This document shows, piece by piece, positions 1 through 9,677 of a stretch of DNA of 64,000 nt (position 1 is its first letter; the number at the start of each line of letters is the position of its first letter). The notes under the pieces are model-generated. The model saw nothing but the letters and a program-made list of their open reading frames with translations, was not told where the DNA came from and searched no databases. Source of the DNA: Clostridium sp. TW13 (GTDB lineage Bacteria; Bacillota; Clostridia; Clostridiales; Clostridiaceae). The stretch covers positions 3,110,362 through 3,174,361 of the forward strand of contig NZ_BROD01000001.1 of NCBI RefSeq assembly GCF_024345225.1, given 5' to 3'. Both the position numbers and the translations under genes were made by a program.

Positions 1-658
1 CTATACATTCAATAATTTTGTTATATGAAACTACAAAGGCAATCGCAGATACTATACCTTTTACAAAAACACCTTTTCTCGCTACTTCTTTTTTTGATGA
101 AAATTTTATTAATTCAACTATTGAATTTCTTCTTAATAAAATTTTCTGGTATAAATGGTTAATTAAAAATATGAGTAACCCTACTAGTACTACACTTAAA
201 AGTCCTACAATATTAACTCCAATATTTACATTATCTATATCCATTACCTTTAAGAATGCCATATTAAATAACCTAGAAAATAAAATTCCTACAATAAGTC
301 CTATGCTTATTGAGATACCTGATATAACAATGTTTTCATAAAAAAGTATTCTTAATATTTCCTTTGAGGTCAATCCAATAGTATAATATACTCCTAATTC
401 TTTTCCCCTAGTTTTTGTGAAAGTTACTGTTATATAGATTATAAACGCCATAAGAAACAAAGTCATAATCCCTATAATTATATTTTTTTCATATCCTTTT
501 ATGAATATTTCTTTGGATTTCTCTAAAAATGTATCACTATAAATGAAATTAAAAAACATAAATAATATACTTAATACAGCACTTGTCCCCAAAAGGTATG
601 CAATATAATTTCTAATATTATATTTAATATTTTTTAATATAAGTTCATTAAATTTCAT
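1..658 (-). CDS. BceB-type ABC transporter permease (FtsX family), N-terminal part
   Basis: Permease half of a Bce-type exporter/resistance transporter that acts with the ATPase encoded just upstream. The reading frame is open from the ATG to the window edge, giving about 219 residues of a family that usually has 600-670, so the 3' end lies outside. The start is MKFNELILKNIKYN, typical of BceB proteins, followed by hydrophobic segments near residues 18-40, 58-80 and 108-128 and the FtsX-like stretch TKTRGKELGVYYTIGLTSKE. Its ATG shares one base with the TAA of the ATPase gene (TAATG), so the two are translationally coupled. Substrate unknown; peptide antibiotics acting on lipid II-cycle intermediates are usual. 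Confidence 0.85.
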   Translation of the reverse strand, partial: MKFNELILKNIKYNIRNYIAYLLGTSAVLSILFMFFNFIYSDTFLEKSKEIFIKGYEKNIIIGIMTLFLMAFIIYITVTFTKTRGKELGVYYTIGLTSKEILRILFYENIVISGISISIGLIVGILFSRLFNMAFLKVMDIDNVNIGVNIVGLLSVVLVGLLIFLINHLYQKILLRRNSIVELIKFSSKKEVARKGVFVKGIVSAIAFVVSYNKIIECI

Positions 659-1413
659 TAGTATTTACCTCCAATTGCTGTTTGAGAATCAATTATCTTG
701 TCAAAGAACTCCTTTCTATTTCCACTAGAGTTAATCTCAAATTCAATTTGTCCATCTTTTATAAAAATAATCTTCTTACAAAATGAAGCAGCAAATGGAT
801 CATGCGTTACCATTAATATAGTAGCTTTTCTTTCCTTATTTATCTTAGTAAATACAGTCATAATATTTTTCGATGACTTAGAATCTAAATTTCCTGTTGG
901 TTCATCTGCAAAAATAATCTTTGGTTCACCAACTAAGGCTCTAGCTACTGCAGTTCTTTGTTTTTGACCTCCTGACACAATATAAGGATAGCTATTTTCT
1001 ATATCATTTAATTCTAAGAAATCCACCAAATCATCTACTTTATCATCTATAAGCCTTGGGGATATTTTATCAACAGTAAGAGGAAATCCAATATTTTCTC
1101 TTATTGTTAAGCTATCTAAAAGATTAAAATCTTGAAATATAAAACCAAGATTTCTTCTCCTAAACAAGGCTAGATCATCTTTTTTTAGCTTCAAAATATT
1201 TTTATTATTGATAAATATATTGCCTGAAGTTCCATTATCTAACCCTGATAAAATATTTAACAATGTAGTTTTGCCACTTCCACTTGGCCCCATAATGCCA
1301 ATAAATTCTCCCTCTTGAACCGTAAAGCTTACATTGTCCAATGCCCTTACTGGTTGTGCCCCTTTAAATGCATCATATACTTTAGTTAGTTTTTCACACT
1401 CTAAGATTTTCAT
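658..1413 (-). CDS. BceA-type ABC transporter ATP-binding protein
   Basis: ATPase subunit (251 aa, full length) of a bacitracin/lantibiotic-type ABC transporter. Walker A GPSGSGKT is at residues 42-49, Q-loop FIFQDFNLLD at about 91-100, signature VSGGQKQR at 146-153, Walker B with catalytic glutamate (IIFADEPTG) at 166-174 and the H-loop in MVTHDPFAA. The motif order and the wording EPTGNLDSKSS are those of the MacB/LolD/BceA subfamily. It follows the two-component genes and precedes the permease on the same strand, the standard Bce arrangement, so expression is probably induced by the adjacent kinase/regulator. Confidence 0.93.
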   Translation of the reverse strand: MKILECEKLTKVYDAFKGAQPVRALDNVSFTVQEGEFIGIMGPSGSGKTTLLNILSGLDNGTSGNIFINNKNILKLKKDDLALFRRRNLGFIFQDFNLLDSLTIRENIGFPLTVDKISPRLIDDKVDDLVDFLELNDIENSYPYIVSGGQKQRTAVARALVGEPKIIFADEPTGNLDSKSSKNIMTVFTKINKERKATILMVTHDPFAASFCKKIIFIKDGQIEFEINSSGNRKEFFDKIIDSQTAIGGKY

Positions 1414-1521
1414 TTTTCATTCTCCTCATATACCAATTTTCTTTAGTAATTAAATTATATGACCTTGAAATAAATTCTCTAATCGATTATTCTTACCAAA
1501 ACCTTGCACCAGTGTAAGGTT

Positions 1522-2529
1522 TTAATCTTCTGCATTTATATATGAAATGCTAACTTTAGTTCCTTTTCCTTCCTCTGATTGTACACTTATTTCATTATTT
1601 AATTTTTTGCATACTAATTTGCACATATACAACCCTATACCAGTTGATTCCCTGTTATCCCTTCCATTACTCCCCGTAAAAAACAAGTCAAATACTCTGT
1701 TTATATATTGCTTTTTAATTCCAATACCTTGATCTTCAATTTCCAATATAACCCTATTTTCATCTTTAATTGCATTTAAACTAACCTTAGAATCTTTTTT
1801 ATTAGAATACTTTATTGAATTGCTTATTACTTGCTCAATTACATAACTCCCCCACTTCTTATCTGTATAAACATATATTCCTTCATCTATATCTACCCTA
1901 GGGGAAACTTTAGAATAAATAAAATCTCTTTTTTTACACTTAATCGCTTTAGTCACCAATTCCTTTAAGTTAACTTTCTCTGGTATATAATCCTTCGAAA
2001 ACTTCTCAACCCTAAATACATTTAAAGCACCCTCTAAATTGTCTTCTAATCTATACTTTTCTTCTATAATATCTTTAAATATTTCCTGATTATCATCATT
2101 CTTTTCTAAGCCTTCTTCTGCTGCTAGTTCTATAACTGCCACGGATGTTTTCATATTATGTATTAATTGGCTCATTAAACTATCCTTTTCTTCTAGCTTT
2201 AAATCCATATTATATAATTGTAATATATATGATTTATGAACTTGTGCTAAATAATCCACTAAATCCTTATATACATAATCATCTTCTATCTTATATTGAG
2301 GACTTGCCTTTCCTTCTTCTAAAATTCCATAGAGCTTTTTATAAACTATAAATTTATAAACTAAGTATAAAAGGAGAAAAAATACCGTTAATGCTAAAGG
2401 GTATAACTGCAATTTACCTCCATATAGCAAATAATACAACATCATTATAAATGTTGTATTCATTAAATATATTATTATTGCTGCTTTTTCTTTTATTAAA
2501 GTTGCTTTTATAGATTTACTTAAGCACAT
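1522..2529 (-). CDS. BceS-like intramembrane-sensing histidine kinase
   Basis: Sensor kinase of 335 aa with two closely spaced membrane helices (about 16-37 and 43-62) and almost no extracellular loop, the layout of intramembrane-sensing kinases that read transporter flux rather than a free ligand. The phospho-acceptor is His124 in HNMKTSV, a variant H-box. The HATPase domain shows the N box VISNSIKYSN, the G1 box DQGIGIKKQ and the G2 box STGIGLYMC. Its ATG lies 14 bp inside the end of the regulator gene and has the GGGGGAG ribosome site within that gene. An ABC ATPase and permease follow 108 bp downstream. Confidence 0.9.
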   Translation of the reverse strand: MCLSKSIKATLIKEKAAIIIYLMNTTFIMMLYYLLYGGKLQLYPLALTVFFLLLYLVYKFIVYKKLYGILEEGKASPQYKIEDDYVYKDLVDYLAQVHKSYILQLYNMDLKLEEKDSLMSQLIHNMKTSVAVIELAAEEGLEKNDDNQEIFKDIIEEKYRLEDNLEGALNVFRVEKFSKDYIPEKVNLKELVTKAIKCKKRDFIYSKVSPRVDIDEGIYVYTDKKWGSYVIEQVISNSIKYSNKKDSKVSLNAIKDENRVILEIEDQGIGIKKQYINRVFDLFFTGSNGRDNRESTGIGLYMCKLVCKKLNNEISVQSEEGKGTKVSISYINAED

Positions 2530-3181
2530 AACCGCTCCCCCTTTTAGTTACAATTTCGCATCCTAAATTTATATCTTTTAACTTTTTCTTAAGTCTTGTT
2601 ATGTTAACAGTCAGCGTATTATCATCTACAAAAACGTCTTCTTCCCAAAGTTCTTCTAATAATGTATCTCTTGAAACAATCTTATTATAATTATTCATAA
2701 ATATCTTCATAAGCTTATACTCATTTTTAGATAAATCAATTATTGTATCTCTAACTTTAAGCTGCATTCCTTCACATATAAGTGCCATGTCACATACTTT
2801 TATAACATCGATACTTTTTGTAGTCGTTCTTCTTAAAACTGCAGTTATCTTTGCTAAAAGTATTCCCATACTAAATGGTTTTGTTACATAATCATCTGCT
2901 CCCATTTCTATGCCCCTTATTTGTTCTCCTTCTTCGCTTCTAGCCGATACTATAATTATAGGAATATCACTTTTTCTTTTTATAACCTTTAGAAAATAAA
3001 ACCCATCAAAGGTTGGTAAATTTATATCTAGTAAAATTAAATCTGGATTTAAAGCAAGTACCTCCTCTTCCACATTTTCAAAATCATCTATTACAAAAAC
3101 TTCATAATTATATCCTTTTAAATATTTCACAATATATTTTCTAAGTTTCATATCATCTTCCACAATGGCTATTTTCTTCAC
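2516..3181 (-). CDS. OmpR/PhoB-family response regulator
   Basis: DNA-binding response regulator, 221 aa with the chosen start. The receiver domain has acidic pair EDD near the N-terminus, phospho-acceptor Asp52 in LILLDINLP, and Lys in DDYVTKPFS; the C-terminal winged helix ends TKRGSGYVLK. An upstream in-frame GTG at 3205 is possible, but GAGGTG lies six bases before the GTG at 3181, which gives the family-typical start MKKIAIVEDD. Pairs with the overlapping BceS-like kinase, and by analogy activates the transporter genes downstream. Confidence 0.9.
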   Translation of the reverse strand: MKKIAIVEDDMKLRKYIVKYLKGYNYEVFVIDDFENVEEEVLALNPDLILLDINLPTFDGFYFLKVIKRKSDIPIIIVSARSEEGEQIRGIEMGADDYVTKPFSMGILLAKITAVLRRTTTKSIDVIKVCDMALICEGMQLKVRDTIIDLSKNEYKLMKIFMNNYNKIVSRDTLLEELWEEDVFVDDNTLTVNITRLKKKLKDINLGCEIVTKRGSGYVLK

Positions 3182-3293
3182 ACTATTCACCTCATAACTT
3201 ATCACTACACTTTATAATTATAGCATTTGTAACTATTGTTTCCAATTCAGCATCATGATAAGTTAATTGCATGTTAAAGAGTTTTTATGCATT

Positions 3294-3325
3294 AAAAAAG
3301 CCACGATTGTTTATCGTGACTTTAA
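3294..3325 (-). terminator. Hairpin terminator after the chemoreceptor gene
   Basis: Stem CACGAT/ATCGTG extended by AAG/CTT, loop of five, T-rich flank. The one mismatch on the plus strand (C.A) is a G.U wobble in minus-strand RNA, so it fits as terminator of the minus-strand MCP gene 54 bp upstream. Related hairpins occur at 19.66 and 27.27 kb. Confidence 0.75.
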
Positions 3326-3378
3326 ATTTAATATAATTTATTTATCTATTTTTCATATTGATTAGAAATTCTTCGTCT

Positions 3379-5373
3379 CTAAATTTTAAATTTGTTTACT
3401 TCATCAAGCATTTCCTTAGTCATACTGCTAAGTGTTTGTGCTGCTGCTGCTATTTCTTCTGTAGATGCACTCATCTGCTCTGATGACGCAGAAATTTCTT
3501 CTGAAGATGCTGAAACTTCAAGTGAAACTGAAGATACACCATCTACTCTGCCCAAGATAGTTTCTTTATCTTTATCTATACCTTCAGCAGATTTTTTAAC
3601 TGTTTCGATTTTAGGAATCACTTCATTTACTGCTTCTATAATTTTCTTGAAAGATGTTATTGAACTGTTTATAATCTTAACTTGGTTTAATAGTTCATCA
3701 TCCATTTCAACGGAATCCTGGACTATAACATTTGTATTATTAGCTATCTCATTAATCAATCTATTAATATCTTCTGATGAATTTTTTGATTGTTCGGCAA
3801 GTGTTCTTATTTCATCTGCAACAACTGCAAAACCTTTTCCTGACTCGCCTGCTCTAGCCGCTTCAATAGCTGCATTTAATGCTAATAAATTTGTTTGTTC
3901 TGCAATACTATTTATCATATTAGTAATTTCATTTATTTCATTTACATCTTTTCCAAGACCAACAATTTTGCGATTAAAATCTTTAAATGAAGTACTTACT
4001 TTAGTTACAGATTCATTCAATTCATTCATTTCATTACTGCTCTCTTTTGCCATCAAGCTAATATCTCTAGAATTCGAATCCACAACTTGTATCTCACCAA
4101 CCATTCCAGATAATTTATCACTAAAATCATTAAGAATTTCTGTTACATTCATTAAGTCCTCAGATTGAGAACTTGTCCCTTGCGCAATTTCATTTATTGC
4201 TTCTGTAACATTTTGTGAAGAACTAGCTATTTCCTCTGAAACAGAAGATAAATTTTCTGACTGCATATTAATATTTTCAGAATTCTGTTTTATTCTGTTA
4301 ATCATTCCTTTTAAGGATTCTTGCATTACCTTCATTGAGTTAGTCATTTCTCCAACTTCATCTTTTAATTGCAAGTATTTAGGAGAAACTTCTGCACATA
4401 GATTACCCTCTGCTAATAATCCCAGATGTTTTGAAGTTGATTTTATTCCTTTAGATATATTATTAGAAATAATATAAACAACTGCAAATCCAATTAATAT
4501 AAATAATATAGAAAATCCTACAACTGAAATCTTTAGGCTATCCAATTCTGACAATATTTCACCCTTTACTACTATAACTCCCACAGACCATTCAGTTCCT
4601 TTAACTGGAGCATACCCCACATACTTATCTGCTCCACCATAAGTATATTCACCGATTCCTGTTTCTCCAGCTCCCATTTTCTTCTCAATTTCAGCTAAAG
4701 CCTGTAACTTAGTATCTTTTTTTGCTTCTTCAACTGGGTTGTACATTTTAAGGACAAGATCTTTATTAGTACTAGCAATATTGGTACCATCTTTTTTTAT
4801 CATAAAAGCATAGCCTGTTGTTCCAACCTTAACCTGATTCGTTAGCTCACTTAATTGATTCCCATCTCTTGTTTCAAATAGTACTCCTACTACTTCATTA
4901 TTATTCTTAATAGGGACAGCATACTTAACCTCTACAGTACCAGTAACTTTACCTATCAATGGGTCTGACACATTACTTTCTCCTGATAACGCCTTTTGGT
5001 AATAGTCTCTATCCTTCAGATTAATAGTCTTTCCATCTGTACCCTTAGCATCACCATTTTTATCCCCTATGCTTAATTTGACACTTCCCATTCTTTTAGC
5101 CTGATCTAAAAGTATTGCTTTTTTATTTTCCCATGAATTATTAACATCTTTTATTTCAGGCATGGATGCAATAGCCTCTAATTGATTTAACTGTCCTTTA
5201 ACTCTTCCTTGAATACTACTGGCAGTTTCTTCTGCAATTTTAGGAAGTGTTTTACTTAAATTTGATTGCAGTGACTTTGTTGAATTTACAAATGAAATCC
5301 CACCTAAGCCTATACATACAGCCACCACTAATAATCCTAAAAATAGTATTAACTTTGATTTTATACTTTTCAT
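3379..5373 (-). CDS. Methyl-accepting chemotaxis protein with dCache sensor
   Basis: Membrane chemoreceptor, 664 aa. An N-terminal helix (about 7-29) and a second helix (about 282-304) bracket a periplasmic-side double-Cache domain (about 35-275) with typical DRDYYQKAL and [11 protein letters not shown] segments. HAMP follows (about 300-355), then a long signalling coiled coil. The conserved hairpin tip [19 protein letters not shown] is present, so the CheA/CheW contact surface is intact. Cache domains of this class often bind amino acids or other small metabolites; the ligand cannot be read from sequence. It is monocistronic, with a hairpin terminator downstream. Start supported by an upstream AGGGGGAAGG-like site. 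Confidence 0.93.
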   Translation of the reverse strand: MKSIKSKLILFLGLLVVAVCIGLGGISFVNSTKSLQSNLSKTLPKIAEETASSIQGRVKGQLNQLEAIASMPEIKDVNNSWENKKAILLDQAKRMGSVKLSIGDKNGDAKGTDGKTINLKDRDYYQKALSGESNVSDPLIGKVTGTVEVKYAVPIKNNNEVVGVLFETRDGNQLSELTNQVKVGTTGYAFMIKKDGTNIASTNKDLVLKMYNPVEEAKKDTKLQALAEIEKKMGAGETGIGEYTYGGADKYVGYAPVKGTEWSVGVIVVKGEILSELDSLKISVVGFSILFILIGFAVVYIISNNISKGIKSTSKHLGLLAEGNLCAEVSPKYLQLKDEVGEMTNSMKVMQESLKGMINRIKQNSENINMQSENLSSVSEEIASSSQNVTEAINEIAQGTSSQSEDLMNVTEILNDFSDKLSGMVGEIQVVDSNSRDISLMAKESSNEMNELNESVTKVSTSFKDFNRKIVGLGKDVNEINEITNMINSIAEQTNLLALNAAIEAARAGESGKGFAVVADEIRTLAEQSKNSSEDINRLINEIANNTNVIVQDSVEMDDELLNQVKIINSSITSFKKIIEAVNEVIPKIETVKKSAEGIDKDKETILGRVDGVSSVSLEVSASSEEISASSEQMSASTEEIAAAAQTLSSMTKEMLDEVNKFKI

Positions 5374-5574
5374 ACCTTCCCCCTAATTTGAGTATTTTTT
5401 TAAATTCAATATAATTTCATATTTAAAACATAATTATTATTATATCATGTCATAGTATTTGAGTAAATATTGTCGAATCTGTTGTTATTATGTAAGTATT
5501 AGTAAATATGTTTTACAATTAACTTTATTCTATAAACTTGGTACAATCTATAAGAATTTGGAAAATAGCATTAA

Positions 5575-5639
5575 AATAACCCACGACATCTCTGCCGTGG
5601 GTATCAATGGTGGAAATAAAGCGTAATCTTTAAAATTCT
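5575..5639 (-). repeat. Repeat copy A: hairpin plus diverged tmRNA-tail-like segment
   Basis: A perfect stem CCCACG/CGTGGG (5580-5601) followed on the plus strand by TGGTGGAAATAAAGC and CTTTAAAAT. This aligns without gaps to the copy at 47.65-47.71 kb, all differences being transitions. In minus orientation the hairpin is followed by a T-containing run and could terminate transcripts from the candidate RNA upstream. It is the most diverged and the only copy outside the 27-51 kb region. Confidence 0.6.
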
Positions 5640-5722
5640 AAGTTATAATATTCTATTTATTTTATACCGACCTATATATTTTTATATCTACTCCTGATTC
5701 TGTCCCAAATCCTTCTCCGACT

Positions 5723-5885
5723 AATAAATCATAAAACCATATAATCTTTCATCCTTTTCACCATGTTGAATTAAAGTTGGAGAACAGGCTGATATGATTT
5801 ATTATTTTTATCAAATGAATCTTAGTTGAACTTACACCCTTAAGGTGTACCTCGTCCAGGAACGTGCAGCCGTTATCTCCAACTT
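5723..5885. ncRNA. Candidate structured RNA (strand uncertain)
   Basis: A G+C-rich patch in an otherwise AT-rich gap. A 10-bp closing helix pairs AAGTTGGAGA (5774-5783) with TCTCCAACTT (5876-5885). Nested inside, GGCTG (5787-5791) pairs with CAGCC (5867-5871), TACACC with GGTGTA (5833-5849) and CCT with AGG (5850-5860). A competing 11-bp inverted repeat pairs AATAAATCATA (5723-5733) with TATGATTTATT (5793-5803), so two alternative folds are possible. No protein reading frame covers it. I do not recognise the family. It could be a small RNA ending at the hairpin near 5580 on the minus strand, a remote leader of the MCP gene, or a mobile-element end. Confidence 0.5.
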
Positions 5886-5916
5886 GAGCAGATAAGTAAA
5901 AGTCCAAATCTATGAT

Positions 5917-6843
5917 TTAATGCTGTTTTTTAATACAAAGTTCCCTCCAGTTCATAAGCCAAGTATACTGTTCATAGCAATCTTTTTCATCTAAGCTTTG
6001 TAATCCTTGACATCTAACTATTCTTGATATTATTTGAAAATGCCTAACAGCAATAAAATCAAAAATAGAGTTATACTCCATATTACTCAATGGACGAATT
6101 TTACTATATCCTGAATAGAAACTTTCATATAAGTGCATAGTTTTATCATACATTGATTCCTGAAACTGATTAAAGTTTGTATCATCACTCATGTATGCTA
6201 CATCCATACTAGGATAATCCCCTGAAGCATCATCAAAATCAAAAAGAACATATTCTCCTCTTTGATTTCTAAGCATATTTCCCGTATGAAGATCACCATG
6301 ACAAAAGCTTTTAGGTAATTTACTTATACGATTCCATAATTCATCTCCATATTGTTGCAGATCAATAATTTTTTCAGAATCAAAATTCTTTTCTTTCATA
6401 ATAGAAATGTAATCATCAATATAATCAATTTTTGTTTTATGAGCAAGTTTATGAGGATAGCTTTCCATTAATTTATGGAGTTTCCCAATTTGTTTTCCGA
6501 TACTTCCTGCCTCCTGCTTTCCATTTGGTGTTATACCGTCAACATAATCGTATAATACCCCTACACAGGAACCCTCTGAACAATCAACAAATATATTACT
6601 TTCATTTTGTACTGTATTAACAACAGAAACTACTGGATATAAGTTTGCTTTTAAATAATTGAGTATACGAATGGTTTGTAATGCATCATCTGTTTTAAAG
6701 TTACGGTATATTTTAAAAACATACCTTTTCCCCTGACTCTGCAAAAAATATACACGGCCAATCATATCTCTGTAAAGTCCAATCTGATTAATATTTAATT
6801 GATAAGAGCGATTGAGAGCATTGACAAGAATATCATGTTCCAT
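5917..6843 (-). CDS. APH-family phosphotransferase (unknown substrate)
   Basis: Protein-kinase-like small-molecule phosphotransferase of 308 aa, full length. The nucleotide-binding lobe has VFKIYRN around residue 42-48; the catalytic loop CHGDLHTGNML (181-191) carries Asp184 and Asn189, and the metal-binding FDFDDAS is at 201-207. The family includes aminoglycoside phosphotransferases, homoserine/choline kinases and spore-coat CotS-like kinases; nothing here fixes the substrate, and resistance should not be assumed. A good AAAGGGGGAA ribosome site precedes the ATG. Monocistronic. Confidence 0.8.
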   Translation of the reverse strand: MEHDILVNALNRSYQLNINQIGLYRDMIGRVYFLQSQGKRYVFKIYRNFKTDDALQTIRILNYLKANLYPVVSVVNTVQNESNIFVDCSEGSCVGVLYDYVDGITPNGKQEAGSIGKQIGKLHKLMESYPHKLAHKTKIDYIDDYISIMKEKNFDSEKIIDLQQYGDELWNRISKLPKSFCHGDLHTGNMLRNQRGEYVLFDFDDASGDYPSMDVAYMSDDTNFNQFQESMYDKTMHLYESFYSGYSKIRPLSNMEYNSIFDFIAVRHFQIISRIVRCQGLQSLDEKDCYEQYTWLMNWRELCIKKQH

Positions 6844-7020
6844 CGACTATTCCCCCTTTGGTACATATCAGGCTATATAAATAATTCTTACTTCTGAAAA
6901 ATTTATTATGGTTGATTAGATTATAGAATAACCCAATCTATTTTATGCCTGAAATAATAGTTAAAAATTACTATATCTATATATTATCATATCATTTTTT
7001 CTAGCACATTATAAACATAT

Positions 7021-7890
7021 TTATCTTGCCATATATGCATAAAGTGTAATCCATTTATTAGATTGTCCAACTTTACCTGGATTAAATGAAGGAACACTTT
7101 TTGAACCAGATAATACATATGTACCATCTTCCAATTTATATCTGTCAACAGCCTCATAACCAGCTTTCATAGCATCTGACTCTGTTGGACATCCTAATAC
7201 TTTTAATGCATACACTATATTTTGTGCACCTACCTTAATTGGATCTGCTGGATAAAAGGTCTGTGTCATCACATCCACCATTGGTGTCACCATATCATCT
7301 GTGCGATAGAAAATGTTTCGTTTTGTAAAATAGTTCATTAATGCTTCCCTACATTCAGCTTCTATGCCTTGAAGATGTAATTCTGCTACAAGTAATAGAT
7401 ATTCTACTGTAATACGAGCACAACTCTTATGTGACTTTCTAGGATCATTTATTTTTTTATTGCTACTAATACATCCAAATCCACCATCATCTTTTATGAC
7501 TTTTAATACTTTATCAATTTCCACCTTAATGACCGGCTCATTGTAGTACCCCAATTTCACTAAATTACGAAGAAGAAAAGCTTCTGCACATAGCATCTTA
7601 AATCCTGTGGATTCAATCAAACCAAATACCTCTGCATCAATGTCTTTTCCGATATCATCTCTTGTTAATCCCCATTCTGCAAATGCCATCAATGCATCAA
7701 ATTTCCCCCATGGTTTGTCCCCTTTTAACTTTTTCAAAGCTCTTGCATAAACTTTGGATTGCAGTAATGCTTCCTTTGTGCTTATTACTCTTGAATCCTC
7801 ATCCCCTAACCCAAGATACTCTTTCAACACTCTAAGTTCTACTTCTGGGTTTTTGTCTTCAAGTAACCAATTTAAAATCTCATCTCTCAT
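7021..7890 (-). CDS. Alpha/alpha-toroid (prenyltransferase/terpene-cyclase-like fold) protein
   Basis: Soluble protein of 289 aa, no signal peptide or membrane segment. It begins MRDEILNWLLEDKNPEVELRV and contains repeated amphipathic helices with segments such as DGGFGCISSNKK and LEDGTYVLSGSK. These resemble the glycine/aromatic turns of squalene-cyclase/prenyltransferase-type helical barrels; database relatives are usually left as hypothetical. No metal-binding triad or DXDD motif is visible, so an enzymatic role is unproven. Start supported by TAGGAGAATATTAGT before the ATG. Confidence 0.55.
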   Translation of the reverse strand: MRDEILNWLLEDKNPEVELRVLKEYLGLGDEDSRVISTKEALLQSKVYARALKKLKGDKPWGKFDALMAFAEWGLTRDDIGKDIDAEVFGLIESTGFKMLCAEAFLLRNLVKLGYYNEPVIKVEIDKVLKVIKDDGGFGCISSNKKINDPRKSHKSCARITVEYLLLVAELHLQGIEAECREALMNYFTKRNIFYRTDDMVTPMVDVMTQTFYPADPIKVGAQNIVYALKVLGCPTESDAMKAGYEAVDRYKLEDGTYVLSGSKSVPSFNPGKVGQSNKWITLYAYMAR

Positions 7891-8103
7891 ACTAATATTC
7901 TCCTACCTTAATAATTTAATATTCTCCTTAATCTTCTCTTGCTTTCTCAGATTTTCAAATTTATATATTAAAGCAACAACCTTATATAGATTGTGGTTTA
8001 AATTGAATATACCATTCTAAAACTGACAACTGTATGTCAACTTAAAATAATATATTTTTTCATCAATGAACAACCCTTTAGACTTAATCTAAACAAAAAA
8101 ATT

Positions 8104-8139
8104 AAGGTAATAAGCATATTATAGATGCTTATTACCTAA
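8104..8139 (-). terminator. Terminator downstream of azoR
   Basis: Long perfect stem AGGTAATAAGCAT/ATGCTTATTACCT with a short loop, 68 bp after the azoreductase stop. It may act on both strands. Confidence 0.75.
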
Positions 8140-8206
8140 TGATTACACAACTGTCATTTAATAAAATATTTATCTAAATCCTCTATCTTTTCAAGGTCAA
8201 AAATAA

Positions 8207-8812
8207 CTAAAATTCTTTTGCTATTGCTTGAGCTTTATTAATTGCATTTTCAAGAATTGCTTCCACATCTTCACCAATAACATCTACATTCTCTGCTGCT
8301 ATTGTAGTAAAGTCAGTTGTTCCAAAGAATCCAAATATAGTTCTTAAGTATCTGTCTCCCATCTCAAATGCTGCTCCTGCACCTTCTGAATATGATCCGC
8401 CTCTTGAAACAATATGAACTGCTTTCTTCCCTTGGCAAAGACCAACTGGTCCATTTTCAGTATATTTAAATGTAATTCCTGTAACAGACACATAATCTAT
8501 ATATGCCTTTAATATTGCAGGTACATTTAAGTTCCACATTGGTGCTGCAATTACATATTTGTCAACTTCCACAAATTGATATGCATATTTTAATATTGGA
8601 TGATTTCGACTTTCTTCATTTTTAGGTCCGAATACTACTTCTAAATCTTCTCCTTTTAAGAAGTTTATGTTTTCCTTATACAAATCTAATGTAATAATCT
8701 CATCGTTAGGATTATTTTTCTTATACTCCTCTATAAAACTATCTGAAATTCTAAAGGTTTTTGATTGCCCTTCTGGCTTTACATTTGCTTTTATATATAA
8801 TACTTTACTCAT
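8207..8812 (-). CDS. azoR: FMN-dependent NADH-azoreductase / quinone reductase
   Basis: Flavodoxin-fold NAD(P)H:quinone/azo oxidoreductase of 201 aa, the usual family length. N-terminal SKVLYIKANVKPEGQS is the FMN-phosphate-binding region; MWNLNVPAILKAYIDYV and VSRGGSYSEGAG are the other two conserved flavin-site segments of AzoR/AcpD proteins. Catalyses two-electron reduction of quinones, azo or nitro compounds in the cytoplasm, generally a detoxification role. Monocistronic, with its own terminator and a GTGAGG ribosome site. Confidence 0.88.
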   Translation of the reverse strand: MSKVLYIKANVKPEGQSKTFRISDSFIEEYKKNNPNDEIITLDLYKENINFLKGEDLEVVFGPKNEESRNHPILKYAYQFVEVDKYVIAAPMWNLNVPAILKAYIDYVSVTGITFKYTENGPVGLCQGKKAVHIVSRGGSYSEGAGAAFEMGDRYLRTIFGFFGTTDFTTIAAENVDVIGEDVEAILENAINKAQAIAKEF

Positions 8813-9011
8813 ATTAATCTACCTCACTTTAAATCTATTATAATTAAGTTAACCTTCTTTATAAAAATTATTTATAATTTAAAACTTGTTTTACTATTCT
8901 AGTAGATATGTCTTTTTAAATCTTTCATTTTAATCATTTAAGAAATCTACTAGTTAAAGCTTCTACATACTCAAGAAATTCTAATACTTCTTACTTATAA
9001 TAATTTTAGAG

Positions 9012-9062
9012 ATAGAAAAATGCTATGTATTAATATCTTCAACTAATACATAGCACTTTCTA
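9012..9062 (-). terminator. Terminator after the DUF956 gene
   Basis: Stem AGAAA..TGCTATGTATTA paired with TAATACATAGCA..TTTCT, 40 bp beyond the DUF956 stop codon. It probably closes the mannose-type PTS operon. Confidence 0.7.
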
Positions 9063-9101
9063 TAATTAAACTCATTCTTATATACATGATAACTCTTTAA
9101 T

Positions 9102-9488
9102 TTATTTACTTTTCTTAAATATTGACTTCACTGTTCGTTTCACCACATCAAAAAAACTTAACGAATAAACCATACGATTTGGATCAACATAATTTCGAAC
9201 AACGCGAAGTACTTTTTTTGCATCTTTAGAAGAAAACGTATAGGTACCATTTTTCTTCGTTCTGATTGCATATCGTGGAATCCACTTTCCTTTAAACAAT
9301 ACGGATGCTATGACATAGTCAACCTCTTCCCAAGGAATTTGAATGAATTTACGATAATCACGAGAATTATAGAACTCAAATCCTTTGTCACCTATCATTA
9401 GCTTACCATAATCTGATAAGCCAGTAAAAGCTGTTGCATCAATTGTTAGATCCACTTTTGTATTTAGTGATTGAACCATCTGAGCCAC
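9102..9488 (-). CDS. manO: DUF956 family protein (ManO-like)
   Basis: Small cytoplasmic protein of 128 aa typical of DUF956, a family found almost only next to mannose-class PTS genes in Firmicutes. Characteristic stretches are LMIGDKGFEFYNSRD, IQIPWEEVDYVIASV and RYAIRTKKNGTYTFSS. The fold is predicted PH-like and the molecular role is unclear; ManO has been proposed as a regulator or accessory of mannose PTS operons. It is the last gene after IIAB-IIC-IID on the same strand, 189 bp beyond IID, with an intervening weak hairpin that may attenuate its expression. Ribosome site AAAGAGGTGGC. Confidence 0.85.
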   Translation of the reverse strand: MAQMVQSLNTKVDLTIDATAFTGLSDYGKLMIGDKGFEFYNSRDYRKFIQIPWEEVDYVIASVLFKGKWIPRYAIRTKKNGTYTFSSKDAKKVLRVVRNYVDPNRMVYSLSFFDVVKRTVKSIFKKSK

Positions 9489-9642
9489 CTCTTTTCTAAT
9501 TATATATATTTATTTCATTATATATTTTTTTATATGTTTCTATCAAGTATTTGAAAGTTGATTACAAATAACATATATTTCATCAACTTATTTCATTAGT
9601 ATGTAAAAACTATTTTTCTCAACTTACTTTATATTTAACAAA

Positions 9643-9670
9643 AGCCCAGGCTAAAAGCCTAGGCTAAGTT
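9643..9670 (-). terminator. Weak hairpin after PTS IID
   Basis: Stem AGCC.AGGCT/AGCCT.GGCT with a three-base loop, followed on the minus strand by TTTTGTT. Placed between IID and DUF956, so perhaps partial termination. Confidence 0.55.
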
Positions 9671-9677
9671 AAAAGTA

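Noticed and set aside
18-341. Plus-strand frame of 107 codons at the left edge
   Set aside because: It is the antisense shadow of the FtsX-like permease, whose minus-strand frame has start, ribosome site and family motifs.
3392-4168. Long plus-strand frame opposite the chemoreceptor
   Set aside because: Ser-rich antisense product of the MCP signalling domain; no ribosome site or family similarity.
5917-6843. Aminoglycoside resistance gene
   Set aside because: Only the general APH catalytic motifs are present; substrate cannot be inferred and resistance is not supported.
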